Notes: generated by a model from the letters alone, not told the origin. Counted from the stretch's first letter, positions 10,785 through 23,563 are shown. The stretch is DNA of 64,000 nt from Piezodorus guildinii (GCA_023052935.1 CM041297.1:85741021-85805020), one strand, 5' to 3'. Numbers and translations: made by a program.

Positions 10785-11213
10785 TTAAATTTTAATAAAG
10801 AAAAACTAGACTTAAATATTAACAGTCTTTTGGTTAGGTGGTTTTTTTAGATTGGGTCCCGCAACTTTTTCAGGATTTGGCGAATTAGTCTGATAACAAG
10901 AAATCTTATAGTTGGTAAATATAGTTAATCATTTTATTTTGTCGATATTTAGACAAAAAATCTAATAAAATTGATTCTGTTGCAATCATATTTTCTGTTA
11001 GCATGAAAGGTCTGTAAACATTCTCGATTAAAATAAACTGAATCCAGCCCCATTTAACAAATATATTTGATAAGGTATTGGTTTGTCTAATACAAAATCA
11101 AATAAAGAGACAATTCATATTCACTCATCATAGTGCAAACAGCTTGCTAAGATAGGGAACACGACTAGCCCGAAACGTAGAGGCCCAGTTATCTCAGGAA
11201 TGACAGATAACAA
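10785..11213 (+). repeat. Long direct repeat, copy A
   Basis: About 0.43 kb similar to 11915-12373 in the same orientation. Shared blocks include AACTGAATCCAG, AATACAAAA.CAAATA.AGAGACAATT, CACTCATCATAGTG and AATGACAGATAACAAAC. Near the end, a GGG/CCC hairpin is followed by GAAACGTA, recalling the Penelope hammerhead core, although the upstream CTGANGA is altered to CTAAGA. The pair may be the pseudo-LTRs of a decayed Penelope-like element. Confidence 0.6.
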
Positions 11214-11914
11214 ACTCCTGCATAGTGTTGGACGGAAGTGCAATTTGATTCGGATACCGGTTTTCCCAGCCGACACTCCACAACATGCAAATCCACTTCC
11301 GCCAGAACCAACTCCAGCCAACTCCAGTCCCATAAATCTGCTTTATCTATCCGGTGTATTGTCCTTTCCAAACAATACTTTACTTTTTGTGCTCCTCTCG
11401 TGTTGAAAATGAAAATATAATTGATAAAATAGAATATATAATTTTTCTAGAGAATATAAATATATTTTCTAACGAGAAGGGAGACTAAATCTGAATAGTA
11501 CAAGACAGTGGTACCCAAAAATGTCCAAAGGGTCCATGTGATGTCATTGGAAAATTATTTTAATGAAAAATATCTGCTAAGACTTGGCTTGTAACAAGTA
11601 TTGCTCACGCATAGTACAGTAATTAAATTGCGTGTTATAACTGATAGTATATAGCTATCTATATTGCATTAATACATTTTTGTGATTCAATTAGAACAAT
11701 ATTTTGTGGACTATAGTAGATTTTTATTGCTTGGGTCAAATAATATCTTGGATTTACTTTAAAAACTTATTTCAAATGACGTCAATATATCGTCAGTCCA
11801 TAATTTCAACAGAAAGGTTATTGTAAGTCGGATAGAATTTAAAATTGAGATTATTAGCAATAGTTTACTATATACATTTCAGAAATGCTCAGCAATATTT
11901 TATTGAACAAATTA
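11214..11914. other. Spacer between long direct repeats
   Basis: About 0.7 kb. A GC-richer part at 11214-11400 carries short open frames on both strands (up to 70 codons) and an ATGCAAAT octamer near 11285. The remainder is AT-rich. No RT or GIY-YIG endonuclease motif was seen, so any element bounded by the repeats is non-autonomous or gutted. Confidence 0.45.
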
Positions 11915-12373
11915 ATTTTAATAAATACAGAAAAATAAGGCTCATATGTTAACAGTCCTCAAAGGTTTTTTCTGATTATTTCCACTCAACCTTTTCAGTA
12001 CGTGGCCAATTTGTCATATAACAAGAGGTCGTATTATTGTTCGATACATAATGGATTATTTTTTTTTAGTCGTAATCTGGGCAAATATTCTAATAAAACT
12101 AATTCTGTTGCAATTACATAGTCTCTTAGCTTGAAAGATCTGTAAGCATGTTGATAAAAACTAAATGTACACTTTTTAACTGAATCCAGACTCATTTAAC
12201 AAAATATATTTGGTAAAGAATTGGATTAAGTATGCCTAATACAAAACCAAATATAGAGACAATTATTGTGCACTCATCATAGTGTAAAACATCTTGTTAA
12301 TATAGGGAACATGACTAGCCCGAAACGTAGAAGCCTAGTTATCGCAGGAATGACAGATAACAAACCGACCCTT
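11915..12373 (+). repeat. Long direct repeat, copy B
   Basis: This is the partner of 10785-11213. It also has the CCCGAAACGTAGA block near 12319, with more decay in the adjacent core. The repeats are about 1.13-1.16 kb apart, start to start. Confidence 0.6.
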
Positions 12374-12757
12374 AGAACGTTGTTTTTTTTTTATTTTGTT
12401 TTTTTAATTTTAGGTTTTTAGTTTATATTATTAGTAGCAAGATGCCAAATTCAAACAATAACATAGATAATAAAAGTGTTGATATTTTATCAAGTATGAA
12501 ACAAACCTTTCAAAAATATTTAAACAAGCAGACATCTACAGACTTGTCTATTAGTGGATGATAGGGTTTAGCAGGGTCTTTTTTTGGAGAGACTGAAGAG
12601 GAAAGAGGTTTCACAACTCTAAATAATAGGTTACTTATATATTCTAGCTAGAGTGGTATGGTTGATATACGTTCTATTTGTATAGTACAAAGTACTTTTC
12701 AATCAGCTAATGTGTAGAATCAGTTGTATTCGAAACTGTTTAATATCTTTAAAAAAT

Positions 12758-12814
<57 letters not shown>

Positions 12815-13330
12815 GTAATTTGGACATTTATATTATTCCGCAGTATATTTGACCATGTTTTGGATGTATCGAATATAGGCATGCCGTGAAACTTCGCTCT
12901 GGTACATGAATAAGAATTTAGACCCAAAATACATAACAGTTTCAAATTCCAGAATAAAAAAAAAATCTAAGAGTTAGTCAGAGGCTATATAATAATGCAG
13001 CTGAAACATTAGCACATTTTAATTAATGATAATATAATAAATATTAATGAATTTTGTTTTTGTTGAGGAAAATGAAAAAAAACGGAGAAGAATATTCAGC
13101 TTGTTTAGAACATTTCATTAATTACTAATTGTGTAGATAGTAATTATTTTTTTATTATTTAACTTGTTCACTATCTTCCAACTGTATATGAAGTCGGAAA
13201 CTTCCCGTTTCCCTACATCGGTCTTGAACCTGAGCAGACATGAAGGTTGAGACCCAAGGTAAGAAGAACTGTCCTTGTCTGGAATGCGACAGGTCTTTCT
13301 CTCATGTGTGACTCACTAACTCCTTTCTAA
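12374..13330. other. AT-rich stretch with a 40-codon frame and long poly(T)
   Basis: An ATG frame of 40 codons at about 12441-12560 (rich in Asn, Ser and Lys) follows a T-rich tract ending in TTTTAG, which resembles a splice acceptor. No family was recognised. Poly(T) is annotated separately. Confidence 0.4.
12761..12811. repeat. Poly(T) tract, 51 nt
   Basis: An uninterrupted T run. It may be the poly(A) tail of a minus-strand retroelement extending to the right, but no element body could be identified there. Confidence 0.9.
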
Positions 13331-13339
13331 TTTTTACTT

Positions 13340-13620
13340 AAACATTATTTCTTTAAATTTCGATATCGACGAAACGACTATATTCATGCCAATATTTGAT
13401 TTGATCTCGCATAAATAGGAGATAACTCCTTTCCCAGCGATGTAAAAGGCTGTTTCACAATAATTTAATTTTTTTCCCGTGCCCCAACAAGCCAGATTTA
13501 ATTTACATCTTACAAGGCCTAAGGGGGATATATCTGATCCCAACCGGGAGATTTGCATATTGTTTCCTGACCCTTCATCTTTCTTATTTGCATAAGTGAG
13601 ATTATTTATAATTTATCTCT
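13340..13620. promoter_or_regulatory. Possible regulatory patch with paired POU octamers
   Basis: A unique, locally GC-richer patch contains two perfect ATTTGCAT octamers in the same orientation at 13551-13558 and 13586-13593, 35 bp start to start. Octamers are known POU-domain factor sites. The neighbouring sequence has no repeat family match within the window. Function is inference only. Confidence 0.25.
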
Positions 13621-14167
13621 CTGTTTTCAAAACGTCTCAACAATGCTGAATAGATAATAGCCAACTCACAATGTGAGCTATGAGCTTACAACAATAAAGA
13701 AAATATAAAATAAAATGTTTCTAAGCAATTCACACGAATGATAGAACATTAGAATTAATGGCGAATTATTCATTCCTATCATAAATAATTTTTTTTAACA
13801 AATCTTTAATGAAATAGCTCATGAAATATGAATTAGCTATCGTAGTCAAATAAATAGTTATTACCAAACATAAATTATAAAGTTATAGAGGCTATAAAAT
13901 CTTTACTATATAAATAATATAATTTTAAATATAGTTAGATTATTTCCTATTAACTCGATTTTATATTCTTGTCCCCTTATCAATGTCAAAATCATTATTT
14001 ATTTATAAGTATTTTTTTATTGTTCACTTCATAAAAAATATGCTTTTGTCTATTAAACATAAAAATATTGAAATAAGGCATTTTAATTAAAATATTTATA
14101 AATTATATTAGTTTTAGAAATATATTTTTAATACAGAGTGATATTTCCGGAGTCACCTCATAAATCC

Positions 14168-14210
<43 letters not shown>

Positions 14211-17048
14211 TATATTGGTTTTACCTGAGGCAAATGAATTTCACATTCGTAGAAAACTGTGTATGAGTTTATAGTTGTACCAATACCAAACTATAAATAT
14301 AAGCCTTACATAGTTTTAAGTAATTTTTAATATAGTGTATTTTTTTATTTTTGATTGTTTAAATGGACGAATTGTAGTATATACGAATAAATGAATTAGA
14401 CTAAAAATTGTATAGATTTATAATATAAAAGATAATTATCATACTTATAATCATTATAATGTATTAGAGAAAATATAAAATTAAAACCAACTACGTAATT
14501 AATCATATGAACCACTATTATTTAAAATTTTGTTTCTCAAACCTTTGCAGTCTTTGAGCTAAAATCAGATTAAACAAAGTAATTTGAGCTAGTTTAATTT
14601 TATTCTCATGTTAAAAGGTCTTTGGATTGAAGAGATATCCATAAGGTCAATATGAGAATTTAATAAAAAATGATTTATTTTTTTAAGTTTTGGTATTTTC
14701 CGTATTAAGAACTAATCTTACATTAATTAAATTTATTTATTACTCTTTCTTACAATAATTAAATTTATTTATTACTCTATCTTGCAATAATTAATTCAAT
14801 TAAGAAGGGCATTCGTAGTGAACAATTGAGAAAATTTGTAGTTTGTAAAAATGTAGACAGGCTTTATGGTTTAATGTCAAGGAAGTAATTTTTAAAAGCT
14901 AATACAAAATAGAACTTCTATGGTACACTGCTTTGATATAGATCAGCATTTTGTCGATAATGCCCAATATTTAATTTTTTTTTTTTTCAATATCGAAACT
15001 CATCGCCTGTAAACAAAACCTAAAAGCAATCTTGCAAACGATATTTACAAACACATACGCTAATGCGATGATAAACGTACATTCATGCATAGTTTTCCTG
15101 AAAACCAAGTGTTTTGAACAAGAACAGACTGAAGTGGAGTTGTCGGTCATGAAGCAATCACCAGAAACAACTCTGGAAACCACAAAAAAATAAAAAAGAA
15201 CCAACTTTTGAGACCTCGAAGTGGGGTTCCATGTTCGGTTAGTTCAATGATCCTATTGTTTGGAGGGAAAATGTCCCGGATCTCAAGTGTTCCTACAATC
15301 AATTTCCAAAGGATATAGGTAGATTTTTTCCTTTAAAATACTCAGCAAGAGTATGCTTACACACTTATGAATTAATATAAGATTTCTTAAAAGGTAATTA
15401 CGATAATCTAATAATATCAGTCAACATAAAAATATTTCTTTATAATAATTACTACTATAAACATTATTATGATTTTAATTTACATGACTGATTTCAGGTA
15501 CCTCTTCCAGAAAAAAATCTTCCTTTACCTACCTTGGTAAGTAGGATTTCGCTACTTAAAAAGAATTTAGTATTTGTTAAGATGTCAAAGCGTGATTTTC
15601 TTAAAATTACTATTTTACGAGTTTAAAACGACCGGAACAGGCTCAAGCGGCCAAGAAGTGTTGGGCGAGGGCACAGTTAAAAAAAAAATCGAGAGGGATA
15701 TTTCAGTCTCTGAAACATTGTAGAAGAACTTAAAGCAATCTTTTGCATGACAACGCTTGAGGACATGCCTCACGTAAGACGTCACAAACTTAGTTTAAGC
15801 TTGGCAATGAGACTACTCTCTCTGGACTACTCATTAACTGTTACCATTTTTTACACCCTCAGCCTACTTTTTTCAAAACAAAATATTGAACATAAACCAT
15901 TAGAAAATGTTTTTTTTCTTCTTTAATTTATAAGCTGTAAGGATTTCAACTTCTATTCACAGGTAATCGACAATAATAATAAATAAAGGTATTTAATTCA
16001 ATTCAAGATAAAGTATTATATTCTTAGAAGAGCTTAGTCCATAAATGTTTTAATGTATAATTAATATATGTTTATAACAATAAAGGTATTTTAATCATAA
16101 GTAATGGTTCAAAAATATTTTAGCAAACCTGAACTAGATATGTCAACAACCTCAATCACGCTATATGCTTACCTGAAAAAACAAATTTTAATTAAAAATA
16201 CAATTAATAATGACCCTTAAAACTTAAGTAATAATGAAGTGTTTTTTAAATAAAAAAATAGTGACATCTTAGAATAAATAAGAAGTCCTAATGATTGCTT
16301 ATATTTAAATATTTGCCATGAGTGTCATATTCACGAATCGTACATTATGATAATGCGCACATCTCCAGAGAGAAAATATAATTGAAAAAATGTATTTATT
16401 TATCTGACATGAAATTATGCAAGCGCTCCTCGGAGAGAAATATCGAAGGATGGAAATAAAAGGAACGGGTCGTTTCGGAATAATTTATGACCATACGATG
16501 TAGATTTATCGGCAACATGAAGAAGGTTCTTTTTTAAGATTAACAGAAGAGATTTTTCAAAAAGCTACACAGACAAATTGTTTTATATATTGAGATAAAT
16601 TATTCCTTTTATCAAATATATCACCTTTATATATTAAATAAATCTTACAAAAATAAGAAATTTCTCAGGGTGTGGAATACGGTTTTGTTAAGGTTGAGAA
16701 TATTTTTATTTATGATTAAACGAGAAAAAAAACAAACAACTGAAAACCAATTTAAAAAAATTGAAGAAAGAATTAAGGAAAAAAATATTAAGAAAACAAC
16801 TTTATCAACAATGGGTTTATAAAAAAATAAATAATAATAATAAAAAATGCTTAGTTAATATTTCCAGAGGAAATATTTTATGCAAGCCAGTTTATGCTTG
16901 ACATGGCTCACTGTTTGAGTTGAAACAATTTTTTTATTTTTATTTATTCAGAAATATTACAATTTATCCTAATGGACAATAATAAAAGTGCATCATAATA
17001 ATAGTAATAGTGGGCTCCTCGAATCACCGCAACCGTTTCAAAATTGGA
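13621..17048. other. Long AT-rich unannotated stretch
   Basis: It contains a poly(T) run at about 14170-14202 and a two-unit tandem repeat of about 36 bp near 14720-14793. A GC-richer patch at 15590-15860 includes GACGTCAC, and another unique patch lies at 16320-16530. Open frames are 77 codons or less and show no motif. Confidence 0.5.
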
Positions 17049-17060
17049 GTCGGCAAATTA
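17049..17060. repeat. Target-site duplication, left
   Basis: GTCGGCAAATTA directly precedes the poly(T) of the minus-strand LINE. It matches GTCGGCAAAATTA at 17905-17917 with one inserted base. Confidence 0.75.
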
Positions 17061-17904
17061 TTTTTTTTTTGTAGACATATTTATTGATATTTACAACTCT
17101 ATTAAATAAAAATACATCTAGTAAATGTGATGGTAATATACAAAACTGTCATGAAAAACATGTAGAGACACTACCCAGTGGCAGCACTCTAAAAATATTT
17201 TAAACTAGATTTTCCCGGGGCCATTTCCTTTTCAGGCGCCTCGGAGGATTATCCGGAATTGAAGAGGAAGAAAGGATTGAAACTAGTGGGTTGGAGTGAG
17301 AATGGAGTTTGTCATGAAAGGATTGATACCTGGTCCGGGCCAAATTAGTAACAAAGGGAACATTAAGGTCTTTATGGATAAGTTTATTCGTGACAAAGAA
17401 AGGAGCGTTGAGGATTTTACGAAGGATTTTGGATTGTAAGGATTGGATGCGGGAAGAATTTGATGATTTAGTAGAGCCCCAAAGCTCTACTCCGTAAGTC
17501 CAGATTGGTCTTATAATAGTCATGTAGATGAGCCTTTTGTAGTTAAGAGGAAGGTTTGATCGTTTGTCTAGTAAGTGTTGAAGTAGCCTAAAGCGGCGAG
17601 CAGTTTCTTGTCAATTTAGTCGTGTATGTGGATTCCAAGTTAGGCGTTTGTCAAGAAGAAGTAATAGGTATCGGATCTGTTCAATTGGAACTAGTTGAGT
17701 TGTTTTTAAAGGATACTTTAGTGCAGGAAGTCAAAGGTTTACGACGAAGGGTAAAGGTTATTTGATGGGATTTGTTGGAATTTATTTTTATTCCCCAGTT
17801 CTAATACCATACTTCTAGGTCATTGATGTGGGCTTGAAGGGTATTTGAAGCAACAAATGGATCTTTATGAACTGATAACACGCAGGTTTCATCAGCATAG
17901 GTAG
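17061..17904 (-). mobile_element. Jockey-like LINE, 5'-truncated, with target-site duplications
   Basis: Minus-strand translation begins in the RT palm with YADE at 17888-17899, the counterpart of the catalytic YADD box. It continues through DLEVWY-like and INSNKSHQITFTLRR-like segments and LTWNPHTRL near 17640. The intact final 107 codons (17200-17523) include RPIWTYGVELWG and DLNVPFVTNLARTRYQSFHD, then stop. The 3' UTR ends in AATAAA and poly(A), seen as poly(T) at 17061-17070. Stops and frameshifts lie upstream of the last frame. The copy is flanked by a 12-13 bp target duplication, so this is a single truncated insertion of about 0.84 kb. It is the best reference copy of the family in the window. 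Confidence 0.85.
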
Positions 17905-17917
17905 GTCGGCAAAATTA
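17905..17917. repeat. Target-site duplication, right
   Basis: GTCGGCAAAATTA matches 17049-17060 with one extra A. Confidence 0.75.
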
Positions 17918-19777
17918 AAAATATTTTTCAGACTGCTAACTCCTGATTATTTCAACTTATCCTGTTTCCAAAGAAAGATTCTATAATATTCGAGGATAAC
18001 TTCACCAACAGAATAAACATTGCGATTAAAAATATAGATGTCCTTAAAATTATTCCTAGTTTGTTTTTAAATTATCGAAAATTCTATCTAGAATTTTCAA
18101 AATAAGAATTAACTGCAATAAATCATTCCATAAATGTATAACCTTTCTAGTTTTTATCTATAATTTTATTATAATTATCATATGTTTTAATGTTTGAATT
18201 ATTTCCTTCCTAAGGTTCATATAGTGTTATTTATTTGGTTACGACTAATAATTATTGTAAATAAATATTAGTTTTTTTAGATGCTTCCTTGCGTTCCCTT
18301 TAATATTCCTTTAATCTCTCTTAAGCTGTTCATTTTAGTTACTCTGAGACTACTGTTTTTCTTCTCGTTTTTCTTTTTACTAGAAAAATTGTATTTTCAT
18401 CTCGTAACAACTTTCTCAAATCTTTTTTTTATCAAATTATTTTTAATCATATCCTCAGTGGTATATTATTCAATCGAATGAAGTTGAACTTGAAAACTGT
18501 TTTGTTTTTCTGTTATTATCATCGTTGAGAATCATTTTTGTTAATATATTTCCATTCATTTTGAATATGTGACCGTAAGAACGTATTCTACTTTTTTATT
18601 TAGGAACTGAAAGCTGTTCGATTTTCTGGTAGAGAGGTAGATTTGAAATCCAATTTGGGAAAGTAGAAAATGTCGCTTTCGAAATATCCCGTAAGAATAA
18701 TGCCTAATTAAAAATACTATTCCATATACTAAATATATAAGGCGTCACTTTTACAACATGGAGACGCGTCTGTTAGAATCCTGTTTGGGCTGGTTGAAAT
18801 GTATGTCAAAGTGTTTTCATATATTCAAGATAATATTCCTAGACTCACTATTCCAAATAAAGAAATTTAAATAATTAATATTAGATAATAATTACAGAGA
18901 TTGCAGATTTCCTACTGCTGTTTGCGTTTCCGAAATGGGCTGTCAACTCAAACAAGACTCTAGCAACTCCCTGATTTAGCTGTCCTACCAACCAGTTCTA
19001 TTAACCGACTTCCAAGATGAGAAAAGTTTTAAGCATTACTCACTGTTTGACATCAATCGTTTTCGTTGTGAATGCGTGCAATCTGGAACCGTTCTGGAAT
19101 GTTGAATGGAATTTTGTAATAATTATATTACGCCATTTTAGGAAACAGGAACAACCAAATGAAAACAAGTACCTCATTAAAATTTATATTAATGATTAAT
19201 TAATTAGTATTTCATGTCAAGTAACATCTTAATCCTCTAAAGTACTTTTAATTTTATTTAGAGTAATATACCATCTCCTATTATAAGTAGTAACAAAACA
19301 ACTATGAATAAATTTCTTATATTATAGTTTATGTTAATTTTGTAAACTTTTACTATTTATTTAAAGCTGAGAGATAGGTGAAAGTTGTTTCATGCTCTCT
19401 CTAGATTTTTTTTTTCTTGTAGTTCCTTGAATTATTGAAAGGTCGTAAACTGGAAGTAGTACAGAAGTTGTTTACTGGTATTCTAAGATTTCATTTATTA
19501 TTAGAATAAACATTTATTTTTCTAGGTCTAGAGCTAATTGTATGTTATGTACAACTTTGTTGAAAAGGTATTTCGTATTCATCATCCGTACGGTATTTCA
19601 TAATTTTTTACTGCTACACCCTTCTAACCTTCAAATCCCGTCTAGTTAATCACTTCTTGTCCTTTGATTTCCCAAAGAATCCTAAATTTTTTTAGCGAAT
19701 TTCAATCAAAATCAGTAGAAAAAAAAAAAAAAAAGGCGAAACGTTTATTTTATGTTGTGTTGTTTTCCTTAATTTAA
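17918..19777. other. AT-rich unannotated stretch
   Basis: No recognised repeat or gene. Open frames of 60-66 codons (18281-18481 and 19017-19199) carry no motif. Confidence 0.55.
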
Positions 19778-19975
19778 GGAGCAGCGTGTTCCAGAGGATA
19801 GAGCACTAATATACTCTTATTTGGAACTTGTGTTATGGTGACCCTTTATGGCACACCCAGCTTATATAAATCGGGTACCGAAAAACTGGAGAGAGGGGAA
19901 CCTGATAGAGCGTGATCTCGGCCTAATCACCCCAATCTCTGTATGAACTGAGCACAAGGACCTAATAGATTTAAG
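19778..19975 (+). mobile_element. SINE-III copy, tRNA-derived, internally diverged
   Basis: The head AGCAGCGTGTTCCAGAGGATAGAGCACTA is tRNA-like. The body has the family blocks CACACCCAG..TATA, GGGTACC, AGCGTGATCTCGGCCTAATCACC and ATCTCTGTATGAACTGAGC, shared with 44113-44400. The B box is not preserved. Confidence 0.6.
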
Positions 19976-19985
19976 AGGTATTTTT

Positions 19986-20890
19986 TTACTTTCACTTACT
20001 ATATATAGTAAGGAAAGTATTGCGATCGTGAAAATTTTCGAATTCCAGTTTTCAACGGAAATACACATTTTAGGGTCCCCTGAGTCCAAATAACCAAGTC
20101 CCGCAAAAAGGTCTGTGTGTGTTTGTGTATGTGTGGTAACTCCCGGGCGGAAATGGTAAATCCTATGAAACTGAAATTTGATATTTAAGACAAATATACG
20201 CCCGAGACGTTACAAAACCTTTTTCATCAAAATGAGATTACTAGAAGAGCCACTTTATACTATGCATTTTGCACCTTTTTTCGATTTTCTTGAAAACGGT
20301 TCCGACGATTTTAATTAAACTCGCTATATAGGTGTAAAATTTAATGGGCTTTAATATCATGTAGGTTTCATTCTGATTAAAATGGTCTGACAGGGCTTAA
20401 ATGCCGATATTTTAAATTTTCTTTCTCTAAAGTATCTTTAATTTTGTTGATTCTATAAAAATAACTATATTATCTTGTTACTACTGATGAAAAACAGCTA
20501 AATATGCAAGTTGAGCGAATCTGAAAAGCAACTAAAGGAGAAAACTGAAAACATATTTTTTTAGTGCAATTTTTTGCTTTTGAACATAAGAACAGTAATA
20601 TACATGTATGATATACCGTTGGAAAGCTAAAGATTTTAGAAAAAAATGTTATCTTATACTCAAGCTTTTAAAAGTTAATAGAGCGGGATGAAAATAAGAT
20701 AAAACTAACTGATTATTTTAAATAATAATATAAGTAATATATTTTTTAATAAAACACATGTTTCTATATAAATTCAATTTAATTAATTCTTAAATAGTTT
20801 CACGTATTTATATCTCTAACAGTGTTTGAAGATTCTTTCATTGGTTTTAAAAATGGAGGTAAGTGAAAGTCGTGTGTTGCTCGCACCAGT
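19986..20890 (-). mobile_element. MITE-like repeat, near full length
   Basis: The 0.9-kb element is bounded here by TTTACTTTCACTTAC and GTAAGTGAAAGTCGTGTG, giving 12-bp inverted ends close to the termini. The interior has AGTATTGCGATCGTGAAAAT, a GT-rich tract at 20113-20136 and ATATACCGTTGGAAAGC. It matches 57286-58246 in reverse along its whole length and has no coding capacity. It is probably a non-autonomous DNA transposon, but classification is unproven because target duplications were not clear. Confidence 0.75.
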
Positions 20891-21559
20891 TTTTTTTTTC
20901 TTCTAGTGAACCTAAATATTAATACAAATTAAAACAAGCATTCTATTTATCCTACCAACTTTTTTATTCTTTTAAAACTCCTTTACATCTTTTTTTTTTC
21001 TCCTTCCTCAACGTCTCCTGTTCTCCCTCCCCCTTTTCAAGACTTTTTTCTGTTAATTTCCATTATTATACATTAAGTTTTTGCAGCTTAATGCTACATG
21101 TCCAGCTTCAAAGGTGACTATTGGTTCACGGCTAAATATTATTTCGAAATTATCAAACTTGAATGTAAATCACTGTTTAGTTTTGAAGTAGGGATTGTAT
21201 AAATTAAATACAAATTATTGCGAAACTCACTTTGATAAAAATTGTAAATATATCTTAATTTGGTTTTGTTTTTTCTTTAATAATTTTATTTATTTTCTTT
21301 TATAAAAAATACTAAAATCTAAGTAAATTCTATTTTTTTGTTATTTTTTTCCCTGAAAAATATAGCCTAATTTTCATAGAGATGTAATATTTTTATAAAA
21401 GGCCTGGTCCCACAATAAATGAAGATTGTATTATTATACTATTATTTCAGAAAAGTCAAAGAATTCGCCTAAATATCTTATCTTTTCAGACAGATTATTC
21501 CGATATTTTGAAACAGACCGCAATCAAGAAACCTAGAGTATTCTCATAAACTCTTAAAG
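20891..21559. other. AT-rich unannotated stretch
   Basis: T-rich sequence with pyrimidine tracts. No feature recognised. Confidence 0.6.
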
Positions 21560-21860
21560 AATTCCTATTAAGTGTGTAATCATTCGGTCGTAACTCTCGG
21601 CTTGCGCTGCAGAGACGAATCATCTTGGGCCATAAACATATCAGTTACCTGTTCATATTGTCCAAGATAATTGGCCAATTTACCTCGGTTAGAGATGTGT
21701 CCTCTGGGGGGCTTTATTTAATGCTTTATCTTTTGCCCAGGGGGTGAAGGATTATCCTGTACCAAGGTTTATGCGTTCATAAACCTTCGTCTGCTATAAA
21801 TCCTGAGTACAACGACATTTGAGAAGTAATTCGTTTGGAATCAACGAAATTGATTTTGAA
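21560..21860. promoter_or_regulatory. Unique GC-richer patch with a perfect hairpin
   Basis: This patch is more balanced in composition than its flanks and matches no repeat in the window. It contains a perfect 10-bp inverted repeat AAGGTTTATG/CATAAACCTT (21764-21773 and 21778-21787) around the loop CGTT, and a GGCCAATT block. It could be a conserved non-coding element or small RNA hairpin. No direct evidence of function is visible. Confidence 0.25.
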
Positions 21861-21924
21861 AGAATTACAAAGCAAAATAAAAATATCTCTATTATAAAAA
21901 TAAAAGTTAAACTAATTTGAGGAT

Positions 21925-22575
21925 ACCTTTATTTTTATTACATGATTAATACATCAAGCAAATTAGCTGTCAAATAAAAAATAATGAAAATTACATTAAG
22001 AGAATATGACCATTAGGCAGCACTCCACTAGGTAATCTAAACTAGAAGGTCTCGAGGCCATCTTCTTTTCAGACACCTCAAAGGATTGTCAGGAATGGAA
22101 GAGGAAGCAAGGATTGAAACTAGTGGGCTAAAGTAGTAGAGTTCGTTATGGAATGATGGTACACTGAAGTCTTTATGGATGGGTTTATTGGTGATGAATT
22201 AAGTAGCATTGAGGATTTTTCGAAGGATTTTGGACTGTCTAGCCTCAAAGCTCAACTCCGTACCTCCAGATAAGTCTTATGATGGTAATGTAGACGAGTC
22301 TTTCATAGTTAAGTGTAAGGTTAGGGCGTCAGTAAAGTAAGTGTTAAAGTAAGCGAAAGCGGCGGGCAGTTTCTTGTCGTGTCAGTCATGTGTGCGGATT
22401 CCAAGTTAAACGTTTGTCAAGCAGGAGTCCCAGATAGCGAATCTGTTCAACCAGAACAAGCGGAATATTATTAAAGAACACTGTAAGGATATCAGAATAT
22501 CATAGGTTTACAACGAAGGGTAAAGGTAATTTGGTAAGATTTTTTTGGAATTGATTTTGATTCTCCAAATCTGAG
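21925..22575 (-). mobile_element. Jockey-like LINE 3' end
   Basis: Collinear in reverse with 17061-17904. It carries the family 3' UTR, CTCGAGGCCATCTTCTTTTC and the C-terminal coding blocks up to the region of TTTGTCAAG and TTGATTTTGATTC. Stop codons and small deletions break the frame. Confidence 0.75.
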
Positions 22576-23563
22576 GATATCTAAAATATTAATTCGAAAC
22601 TAAGTAATATATTTTAGACTGTCCGTAAGTGTTGTGGTATTGCATATTTACTCTTAATTTATAGTAAGATTTCTAGTCCTTATTAATTAGTACATAATTA
22701 ATTTCAACGCTTTAATAGCATTATATTATTTCAGGCTCATTTTATGTCAAACTTAACCCGATTTTCAGATTTAGGTTAAACTTCGGTTATTTTCAGCGTT
22801 ATCATACACAGAATCTTATATAAATTAAAAAAAATTTTAACAATTTTTAAATAACGGCGTTTTAACTCAATACGAAATGGTCTTGTGTATAAGTAGTAGG
22901 TATGTTGATTTGATGCCGAATGAACCCACAATAAGTTTTTACCTGAACATAATTTTTCTTAGATATTGGAGAGCTTTTCTAGAATATTAAATGTATAATT
23001 CCACTGTATTTGAGAGATATGTTAGAAATACCACAGATTACATTATATATTCAGATAACATTATTTACTTCCGTGTCTATCTCTGTACAGAGGTGTATGG
23101 ACAACCTCATAGAGAAAAAATAGAAAAAATGAGATATTAGTAGCAAAGCTAGAATAGGTCATACAGCCTTTGCGCAGAGTGTAAATGTGAAAAGAAAAAA
23201 AAAAAAATCTAACTTATATGTATGTTGTATTTACATTACCATTGGTATCTTCTTGATAAACATATGGAATTTTCTAGAACCATATTTAAGCACTAATTAA
23301 TTGTGAAAGTAATATAATTACGTACACCTGACCACTCTACAAGAAGCAGGTAATTATAACACGTCCAAGAAACGACAGCGGAGTTCGTGTGACCCGCAGA
23401 ACAAACACTACAAGAGGTCGCCGGGAGAAAGCGCTTATAGTTTTGTGTTCCTTCCGTGCCCTGAGTTATCTAATCATTCTTAGGAGCTAGTTACGGGGAA
23501 GGGCTCTATCCATTTCCAATCCTCACAGATGCACAAATAAATACTACTGCGGCCTGTTATTAA
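22576..23563. other. Unannotated stretch, unique patch at 23330-23540
   Basis: Mostly AT-rich. A GC-richer segment at 23330-23540 adjoins the tandem duplication and has no recognised repeat or coding motif. Confidence 0.5.
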
